DNA of 38,234 nucleotides from Candidatus Woesebacteria bacterium GW2011_GWA1_44_23 (GTDB lineage: Bacteria; Patescibacteriota; Microgenomatia; UBA8517), in contig LCIL01000008.1 of assembly GCA_001001045.1 (NCBI GenBank), positions 1-38,234 of the forward strand. Reading direction: 5' to 3'. A model generated the notes under the pieces. The model did no database searches and had not been told where the DNA came from. It saw only the letters and a program-made list of their open reading frames with translations. The translations under genes and the position numbers were made by a program. This document shows, piece after piece, positions 30,453 through 36,437 of this stretch; the first letter of the stretch is position 1, and each line of letters opens with the position of its first letter.

Positions 30453-32267
30453 ATGGAAATCAGGAATATTGCTATTATTGCTCATGTTGATCACGGAAAA
30501 ACAACTCTCGTGGACGCTCTTTTGCGCCAGTCTAATACGGTAATGAAGAAAGAGATTGCCGATCAGGGAACTATTATGGACAGCAACGAACTTGAAAGGG
30601 AAAGGGGAATTACAATTTTTTCCAAAAATGCATCGGTTGAATATAAAGGCGTCAAAATAAATATTATCGATACTCCGGGTCACGCGGACTTTGGGGGAGA
30701 AGTGGAGAGGGTTTTATCCATGGCCGACGGAGCACTTCTTTTGGTTGATGCCAAGGAAGGGCCCATGCCTCAGACAAGATTTGTTTTGAGGGAAGCTCTT
30801 AAGCTGGGTTTGAAGATCATTGTCATTGTAAATAAAATCGATAAAAAGGGAGCCAGACCCGAGTATGTGCAGGGGAAGACTTTTGATCTTTTTTGCGAAC
30901 TCGGAGCAGACGAGGAAACCGCTCTTTTTCCCACGGTTTATGCAAGCGGGCGCGACGGCAGGGCTGGGCTTACTCCTGACCTGGACAAAATGACCGATAT
31001 TTCGACTATTTTTGACGCGATTTTGAAATATATTCCGGAGCCTGATGCCAATTTGGATAAACCCCTTCAGATGCTTGTCAGCAATATCGGCTACGACAAT
31101 TACAAAGGAAGGATCGCCATTGGTAAGATCCACTCCGGCTCCATCAAAAACGGCCAGGAAATTGCCCACATTGACAGAGACGGAGTCATAACAAAGTATA
31201 AAATAACTTCCCTTTCAACCTTTAAAGGCCTCGGAAAACTTGAGGAGGAGGAAGCTGTCGCCGGGGATATTGTGGCGGTAACGGGAGTGCCTGATGTAAA
31301 TATCGGGGAAACTTTCGCCGATCCCGTTACACCGGTAGCACTGCCCCTGATCGATATTGAAGAACCCACCGTAAAAATGGTTTTTATGGTTAATAATTCT
31401 CCTTTTGGGGGGAAAGAGGGGGAGTTTAAAACATCAAGCCAGATTAAGGCCAGACTTTATAAAGAGCTTGAAACCGATGTGGCCCTAAAAGTGGAGGATA
31501 ACGCAGACGGAACATGGACGGTATTCGGAAGAGGGGAACTGCATTTGGCGATATTTATAGAACGTATGAGGCGCGAGGGATATGAGTTCCAGGTTTCCAG
31601 GCCTCACGTTGTCAATAAAGTAGTCGACGGGAAAAAACTGACTCCGTACGAGAAGGTCTATATCGAGGTTCCCGAGACGTATTCGGGAGTGGTTATCCAA
31701 AAAATGGGTATGAGACATGCCACCATGGACAATCTGGAAACCACCGAGGGCCTTACTTATTTGGAATTTACGATTGCCACAAAGGAACTCATTGGTTTTA
31801 GAAGCGAATTTATAACGGATACGAAAGGACTTGGCATAATGAATGCTGCATTTTTCGAATTCCTTCCCGATGACGGATTTACCCGGGAGAGGGAAAGGGG
31901 AAGCCTTGTTGCTTACGAGACCGGGGAAACCAGACTTTACGGAATGACCCAGGTTCAGGATCAGGGGGAACTTTTCATCGGTCCGGCCGTAAAAGTATAT
32001 AAAGGGCAAGTTGTGGGCCAACATAGCAGAACCGGAGATCTTCGTATTAACGTCTGCAAAGAGAAAAAATTAAGCAATATGAGAAGTAAAGGGGAAGGAA
32101 CCATGGAACATTTTAATACTCCCAGGGAGATGGGGCTTGAAGACGCTCTTGAATATATAGATGATACCGAGTTTGTCGAGGTAACTCCAAAATCAATCCG
32201 CATCCGAAAAGTCATACTGGATGAGGTCGAGGCACGTAAACAGGCAAAACTTCTGAAAAACAGATAA
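30453..32267 (+). CDS. typA: Ribosome-associated GTPase TypA/BipA
   Basis: A 604-residue translational GTPase of normal length. G motifs: 'AHVDHGKTT' (about 9-17), 'ERERGITI', 'DTPGHADF' and 'NKID'. EF-Tu-like domain 2, the EF-G-type domains and the BipA-specific C-terminal domain ('GFTRERERGSLVAYETGET', 'LSNMRSKGEGTMEHFNTPRE') follow. It binds ribosomes and supports assembly and growth under stress. TAAAAT (30439-30444) ends eight bases before the ATG; there is no Shine-Dalgarno site. Confidence 0.96.
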   Translation: MEIRNIAIIAHVDHGKTTLVDALLRQSNTVMKKEIADQGTIMDSNELERERGITIFSKNASVEYKGVKINIIDTPGHADFGGEVERVLSMADGALLLVDAKEGPMPQTRFVLREALKLGLKIIVIVNKIDKKGARPEYVQGKTFDLFCELGADEETALFPTVYASGRDGRAGLTPDLDKMTDISTIFDAILKYIPEPDANLDKPLQMLVSNIGYDNYKGRIAIGKIHSGSIKNGQEIAHIDRDGVITKYKITSLSTFKGLGKLEEEEAVAGDIVAVTGVPDVNIGETFADPVTPVALPLIDIEEPTVKMVFMVNNSPFGGKEGEFKTSSQIKARLYKELETDVALKVEDNADGTWTVFGRGELHLAIFIERMRREGYEFQVSRPHVVNKVVDGKKLTPYEKVYIEVPETYSGVVIQKMGMRHATMDNLETTEGLTYLEFTIATKELIGFRSEFITDTKGLGIMNAAFFEFLPDDGFTRERERGSLVAYETGETRLYGMTQVQDQGELFIGPAVKVYKGQVVGQHSRTGDLRINVCKEKKLSNMRSKGEGTMEHFNTPREMGLEDALEYIDDTEFVEVTPKSIRIRKVILDEVEARKQAKLLKNR

Positions 32268-32350
32268 CCCTTCAAAATTTGACATTTGTTCATTATTGTT
32301 ATAGGATAGTTTAGTTGAAATATAGCTTTTTCATCTAAGGAGGTGAAATA

Positions 32351-32500
32351 ATGAACGCCAATATAGTTATTGGTTTATTGGTGATTCTTACAGTATCTGT
32401 CTCGGTTTCGATGTTTTGTATTTTCTTAAGATTGACAGATATAGAGGTCGATTTAGCAAATATCGCCTCAGAACTTAAAATCGCCAACAATAAAAAATAA
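32351..32500 (+). CDS. 49-residue membrane peptide with a strong ribosome-binding site
   Basis: A short frame with an N-terminal membrane helix (about residues 5-27, 'IVIGLLVILTVSVSVSMFCI') followed by an amphipathic charged helix ('DIEVDLANIASELKI'). The AAGGAGGTGA site (32337-32346) is one of only a few full Shine-Dalgarno sequences in the window. The stop is followed by a hairpin whose 3' arm can pair with that site. No family recognised; the strong initiation signal argues that it is real. Confidence 0.68.
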   Translation: MNANIVIGLLVILTVSVSVSMFCIFLRLTDIEVDLANIASELKIANNKK

Positions 32501-32508
32501 TTTCAACC

Positions 32509-32554
32509 GGGAGGTGAGATCCAAAAAATCTAAGCTAATAAAATCTCACCTCCC
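32509..32554. promoter_or_regulatory. 12-bp perfect hairpin carrying an anti-Shine-Dalgarno sequence
   Basis: GGGAGGTGAGAT (32509-32520) pairs with ATCTCACCTCCC (32543-32554). No strong T-run follows. The 3' arm contains TCACCTCC, which is complementary to the gene's own GGAGGTGA (32339-32346) over eight bases, so the arm has two possible partners. It may be a weak terminator, a translational switch, or both (inference). Confidence 0.6.
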
Positions 32555-32598
32555 AAGTAATTCTTCTAGATAAATACCATTTGCTATATAATCAAATC

Positions 32599-34074
32599 GT
32601 GGAACCTTTAAGACATTCAACTGCACATCTTTTGGCAGCGGCCGTGACGGAACTTTGGCCAAATGCCAAACCGACGCTTGGCCCTGCTATTGCCGACGGC
32701 TTCTATTACGATTTTGACTTTGGAAATGCAAAAATTTCCGAGGAGGATTTTCCAAAAATTGAAGAGAGAATGCACACGATCATAAAGACCTGGAAAGGTT
32801 TTGAAAAAAATGTTTTAACCAAAGAGGAAGCCTTAAAAGAATTTGCCGATAACCCTTACAAAAAAGAATTAATCGAAGAGCATTCAAAAGATAGCGACGG
32901 ACTAACCGTTTACCAGTCGGGGGGCTTTCGCGATCTTTGCCGGGGCGGGCATTCTACTGATCCAAAAGAAATTAAATATTTCAAACTTCTCTCGGTAGCC
33001 GGAGCTTACTGGAGGGGAGACGAGAAGCAGAAAATGCTGACCAGAATTTACGGCACCGTCTTCCCCACGCAAAAAGAGTTGGATGAATACCTTACCCTCC
33101 AGGAAGAAGCCAAAAAGAGAGACCACAGGAAATTAGGACGGGAGCTGGATCTTTTTACCTTTTCCGAACTGGTCGGAGCCGGCCTTCCTCTATACACGCC
33201 AAAAGGAGCTCTTTTAAGAAGGCTTGTTAACGATTACGTTGAATCGGTCCAGGCTGCCCAGGGCTACACGCAGGTCTGGACTCCTCAAATTGCAAAGGCG
33301 GAACTGTTTAAAACATCTGGGCACTACGACAAATACAAAGATTCAATGTTTAAAGTTACCTCCAACTATTCCGAGGAAGAATATTTCCTTAAACCTATGA
33401 ATTGCCCTCAGCATACTCAAATTTATGCAAGTAAAGCCAGGAGTTACCGGGATTTGCCGATCCGTTTAACCGATTTTGCCATGCTTTATAGGGACGAAAA
33501 ACCGGGTGAGCTTTCGGGGTTGGCTAGGGTCAGGGCATTTTCTCAGGACGATTGTCATGTTTTCTGCAGGGAAGACCAGGTTGATCTTGAAGTTGATATG
33601 GCCCTCGCCATGACCAAGGAAATTATGAAAACTTTCGGCCTTTCTTATAAATACAGGCTTTCCACCCATGACCCCGAGCACCCCGAAAAGTATATCGGGG
33701 ATCCCAAAGTCTGGGAGAAAACAGAAGAATGGGCGGAGAAGATAATGAAGCGCAATAAAATTGAGTACATCGACGGGCCCGGGGAAGCAGCCTTCTATGC
33801 ACCCAAAATGGATCTTATCGCCAAGGATTCCCTGGGACGGGAGTGGCAGCTTTCTACTATACAGATTGATTTCTTCCTGCCTGAAAGATTTGATTTGGAG
33901 TATGTCGACTCCGACGGGGCAAAGAAGCGTCCCGTTATGATTCATAGGGCAATAGTGGGCTCACCCGAAAGATTTTTGATGGTTCTTATCGAACATTTTG
34001 CCGGGAATTTCCCGACCTGGCTTGCCCCGGTCCAGGTCAAAATGCTTCCCATTACCGAAAGAAAGAAATCTTGA
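32599..34074 (+). CDS. thrS: Threonyl-tRNA synthetase, catalytic part, cut short by a frameshift
   Basis: The frame encodes 491 residues starting with the SAD domain ('HSTAHLLAAAV', 'GFRDLCRGGHSTD') and the class II catalytic core: 'MNCPQH' (zinc Cys), 'YRDEKPGELSGLARVRAFSQ' (motif 2) and 'MIHRAIVGSPERFL' (motif 3). A TGS domain is absent, as in many CPR ThrRS. The frame stops at 34072 right after 'LPITER', where the sequence (GAAA)3 at 34057-34068 shifts the frame; the anticodon-binding domain continues in another frame. The GTG at 32599 is exactly where transcription from TATAAT (32587-32592) should start. As read, the enzyme lacks its tRNA anticodon-binding domain. Confidence 0.9.
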   Translation: MEPLRHSTAHLLAAAVTELWPNAKPTLGPAIADGFYYDFDFGNAKISEEDFPKIEERMHTIIKTWKGFEKNVLTKEEALKEFADNPYKKELIEEHSKDSDGLTVYQSGGFRDLCRGGHSTDPKEIKYFKLLSVAGAYWRGDEKQKMLTRIYGTVFPTQKELDEYLTLQEEAKKRDHRKLGRELDLFTFSELVGAGLPLYTPKGALLRRLVNDYVESVQAAQGYTQVWTPQIAKAELFKTSGHYDKYKDSMFKVTSNYSEEEYFLKPMNCPQHTQIYASKARSYRDLPIRLTDFAMLYRDEKPGELSGLARVRAFSQDDCHVFCREDQVDLEVDMALAMTKEIMKTFGLSYKYRLSTHDPEHPEKYIGDPKVWEKTEEWAEKIMKRNKIEYIDGPGEAAFYAPKMDLIAKDSLGREWQLSTIQIDFFLPERFDLEYVDSDGAKKRPVMIHRAIVGSPERFLMVLIEHFAGNFPTWLAPVQVKMLPITERKKS

Positions 34075-34333
34075 ATACGCGGTAAGGGTTGCAAAAATCC
34101 TCAAAGACAACGGAATCAGGGTTGAGGTGGACGACAGAAGTGAGAGGCTTCAGGCAAAAATAAGGGATGCGCAGTTGGAGAAAGCGGCTTACATGCTTAT
34201 CGTGGGAGACAAGGAAGAAAAAGAGGAGTCTGTTTCCAAACGCGGACGGTCCGGAAAAGATTACGGCCCCCAGCCTCTTGAGAAGTTTGTTGAAGACATC
34301 AAAAAAGAGATTGAAGAAAAAATTATTAGCTGA
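34067..34333 (+). pseudogene. thrS: ThrRS anticodon-binding domain in a shifted frame
   Basis: The frame beginning 'NLEYAVRVAKILKDNGIRVE' continues as 'RLQAKIRDAQLEKAAYMLIV' to the stop at 34331. It is the expected continuation of ThrRS after LPITER. It becomes continuous with the upstream part if one GAAA unit (4 bases) is removed from (GAAA)3, giving ITER-NLEYA. No good start codon or promoter precedes it, so it is not an independent gene. Confidence 0.85.
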
Positions 34334-34355
34334 TATAATTCACACTTAGATCAAG

Positions 34356-34913
34356 TTGGGAAAAACAAACACCTTTTGGCGGACAGATTACCAGATCAGA
34401 GCTTCCTCATTGCGGGTTATCGGAGCAGACGGAAAACTGATTGGGGTTTTGTCCAAAAACGATGCAATTGAAAAGGCGAAAAAGCTGGATTTAACCTTAG
34501 TGGAAATTGCGCCCAATGCTGTTCCGCCCGTTGCCAAGATTGTCGATTTCGGCAAATTTAAATATGCGGAGGAAAAAAAGCTAAGGGCCCAGGCCAAGAA
34601 TGTCAAGGGCGGGGAAGTAAAGGAAATAAGGTTCAGTCCTTTTATAGCCGACAACGATTTCAAAGTAAGGGTTGAAAGGATAAAAGAGTTTTTTGCGGAT
34701 AAAAACAAGGTCAGGGTGGTTGTGGTTTTCACCGGACCCCAGATGAGGGTTAAACAAACGGGGTACAAGGTAATTCAAAGAATCCTTGTGGAATTCGGCG
34801 ACACCGCGGCAATAGACATGGAACCGAAGTTTCTGGGAAAGCACTTAATAACCGTAATTTCGCCTATTTCCAAAAAATCTGCTAAAATACAGGCTGTTGC
34901 AAAAAAAGAATAA
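34356..34913 (+). CDS. infC: Translation initiation factor IF-3
   Basis: A 185-residue IF3. The N-terminal domain has 'DYQIRASSLRVIGADGK' and 'LDLTLVEIAPNAVPPVAKIV'. The C-terminal domain shows 'VKEIRFSPFIADNDFKVRVE' and 'PQMRVKQTGY'. IF3 checks initiator tRNA and start-codon choice on the 30S subunit. No ATG or GTG is near: the frame opens with ATC at 34350 or TTG at 34356, downstream of TATAAT (34334-34339). Rare start codons on infC are known to serve autoregulation. It begins the infC-rpmI-rplT operon. Confidence 0.94.
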   Translation: MGKTNTFWRTDYQIRASSLRVIGADGKLIGVLSKNDAIEKAKKLDLTLVEIAPNAVPPVAKIVDFGKFKYAEEKKLRAQAKNVKGGEVKEIRFSPFIADNDFKVRVERIKEFFADKNKVRVVVVFTGPQMRVKQTGYKVIQRILVEFGDTAAIDMEPKFLGKHLITVISPISKKSAKIQAVAKKE

Positions 34914-34914
34914 T

Positions 34915-35148
34915 ATGGGAAACAAGATGAAGGGCAGAAAATCTATAGCAAAAAGGCTCAAAATTACCAAAAACGGCAAGATCATGCGTCGTCAAAGCTT
35001 CAGGCGCCATCTGAAAGCAGGCAAGACCAGTAAACGCCTCAGAAACCTGAAAAGAATTAAGGAGCTAACGGGTTACTATGCCAAAAAGATCAGAAAAGCC
35101 ACAGGAACCGGAACGAGGAAAAAGTCGAGAGTAAAAACAAATAAATGA
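34915..35148 (+). CDS. rpmI: Ribosomal protein bL35
   Basis: A 77-residue, very basic protein with 'KGRKSIAKRLKITKNGKIMR' and an HLKAGKTSKRLRNLK stretch, matching bL35 of the large subunit. ATG 34915 lies one base after the infC stop and its own stop overlaps the rplT start by four bases (ATGA), so translation is coupled through the operon. Slightly longer than the usual 65 residues through a basic C-terminal tail. Confidence 0.93.
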   Translation: MGNKMKGRKSIAKRLKITKNGKIMRRQSFRRHLKAGKTSKRLRNLKRIKELTGYYAKKIRKATGTGTRKKSRVKTNK

Positions 35149-35501
35149 GAGTTAAATCAATTTCGGCAAAACGTCACAGAAAAATATTAAAAAGGGCAAA
35201 AGGTTTTAAGCAAGCCAGGAGCAAGCGTATCCAAGTTGCCAAAGAAGCCCTGGTTCATGCCGGAGCATATGCATATCATGGCAGAAAACTCAAAAAGAGG
35301 GATTTGAGAACTCTCTGGATTTCAAGGATAAATGCCGGAGTGAAAGCGGGTGGAATTTCCTACAGCCGCTTTATAGCGGGACTTAAAAAAGAGAAAATTG
35401 AAATTGACAGGAAAATTTTAAGCGATATTGCCACCTCTGACCCCGAAATTTTCAAAAAAATAGTTAAAGAAGCCGGTTTTAGCTTTACCCAGCCCAAGTA
35501 A
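35145..35501 (+). CDS. rplT: Ribosomal protein bL20
   Basis: A 118-residue basic protein: 'RHRKILKRAKGFKQARSKRI', 'KKRDLRTLWISRINAG' and 'GISYSRFIAGLKKEKIEIDR' are diagnostic. bL20 binds 23S rRNA early in large-subunit assembly, and in some bacteria also represses its own operon. It overlaps rpmI by four bases. Its stop codon is followed at once by AAGGAGGTAAA, part of the alternative hairpin before pheS. Confidence 0.96.
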   Translation: MRVKSISAKRHRKILKRAKGFKQARSKRIQVAKEALVHAGAYAYHGRKLKKRDLRTLWISRINAGVKAGGISYSRFIAGLKKEKIEIDRKILSDIATSDPEIFKKIVKEAGFSFTQPK

Positions 35502-35549
35502 GGAGGTAAAGCAGCTTTTATATTTGCCTCCTGAAAGGGAGGCTTTTTT
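35500..35549 (+). terminator. Terminator with a possible antiterminator between rplT and pheS
   Basis: GCCTCCT (35526-35532) pairs with GGGAGGC (35537-35543) around a GAAA loop, then TTTTTT (35544-35549): a good intrinsic terminator. The same left arm can instead pair with GGAGGTAAA (35502-35510), as TTTGCCTCC is its complement apart from a G-U. The two structures exclude each other, as in transcription attenuators. The stop of rplT overlaps the first element. Confidence 0.75.
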
Positions 35550-35568
35550 CGTTTAGAATAGATACTGT

Positions 35569-35949
35569 ATGCAGGAAGAACTGATTAACTTAAGGAATGA
35601 GGCCATAGCCCAAATTTCGGGTTCCAAAGACAGTGGGGAACTTGAGGAATTAAGGGCGGCTTATCTGGGACGCAACGGAAAATTTACGCTTCTTGTTAAA
35701 AAAATTAAGGATGTGCCGGCGGATCAGCGCAAAACCTTCGGAATTACCCTCAACGAAAGTAAGGTTGCCATTGAAAACCTGATTTCGGACAAAAAGCAGG
35801 CCCTTTTAAAAAGTCTTTCCGAAAAAAGGGATTGGTTTGATTTGACCATGCCCGGGTTTAAGCCTTCTTTGTCGACACAAAAGGAACCGGCCTCAAACCC
35901 CTTGAAACAATTCTCAGAACGCAAACCTCGGCAATGCAAGGAAGGGTAA
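35569..35949 (+). CDS. pheS: Phenylalanyl-tRNA synthetase alpha subunit, N-terminal fragment
   Basis: The frame encodes 126 residues. Residues 1-98 are the normal PheS N-terminal coiled coil and linker ('EELRAAYLGRNGKFTLLVKK', then MPGFKPSL). Beyond about residue 98 the frame is out of register and ends at 35949. TAGAAT (35554-35559) ends nine bases before the ATG. In an intact PheS about 50 residues with HPIT..., the EVE...NFDALN motif and HPARDMQDT follow at this point; they are missing here. As read, the gene does not make a working subunit. Confidence 0.88.
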   Translation: MQEELINLRNEAIAQISGSKDSGELEELRAAYLGRNGKFTLLVKKIKDVPADQRKTFGITLNESKVAIENLISDKKQALLKSLSEKRDWFDLTMPGFKPSLSTQKEPASNPLKQFSERKPRQCKEG

Positions 35950-36434
35950 TGAAACTGGGTAAGCCCCCTTTTAGAGTTTTGGTCCCGGGAAGAAACTTCA
36001 GATACGAACAGGTGGATGCCTCCCACGGGTTTGAGTTTTGGCAGGTTGAAGGATTTGTGGTTGATGAAAATATTCATCTGACCGATCTTTTCGGAACAAT
36101 TAAATACGTATTGGGGGAACTTTTTGGGAAAGAGGTAAAGACACGCTTTGCCACGACCAATTTTCCTTTTGTGGAACCCGGGGTTGATACTTATTTAGAG
36201 TGTACCATTTGTAAAGGTAAGGGCTGTTCTTTCTGCAAAGGAACGGGCTGGAGTGAAATAATGCCTGCCGGCATGATCCACCCGAATGTGCTTAAGATGG
36301 CAGGAATAGATACGAAAAAGTGGAACGGGTTTGCTTTTGCAATAGGACTTTCCCGGATTGTAAACCTCCGCTATCAGATAAAGGATTTGAGAACTCTGAC
36401 AACGCCCGATATGAGGATTCTCAGTCAATTTTAG
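35865..36434 (+). pseudogene. pheS: Phenylalanyl-tRNA synthetase alpha subunit, C-terminal catalytic part in a shifted frame
   Basis: From about 35865 a second frame reads 'FFVDTKGTGLKPLETILRTQ' and TSAMQ, joining onto the start-like ATG at 35934, and continues with 'RNFRYEQVDASHGFEFWQVE', a four-cysteine insert 'CTICKGKGCSFCKGTGW', and motif 3 'GFAFAIGLSRIVNLRYQI'. It ends at 36434. This is the PheS core minus motif 1 and the preceding region. Together with the first part it indicates an internal deletion of roughly 150 bases, not a multiple of three. Confidence 0.85.
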
Positions 36435-36437
36435 ATT

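Noticed and set aside
34057-34074. prfB-style programmed +1 frameshift in thrS
   Set aside because: The codon before the UGA is UCU, which pairs poorly after a +1 slip, and no internal Shine-Dalgarno stimulator precedes it. A 4-base repeat expansion explains the shift better.
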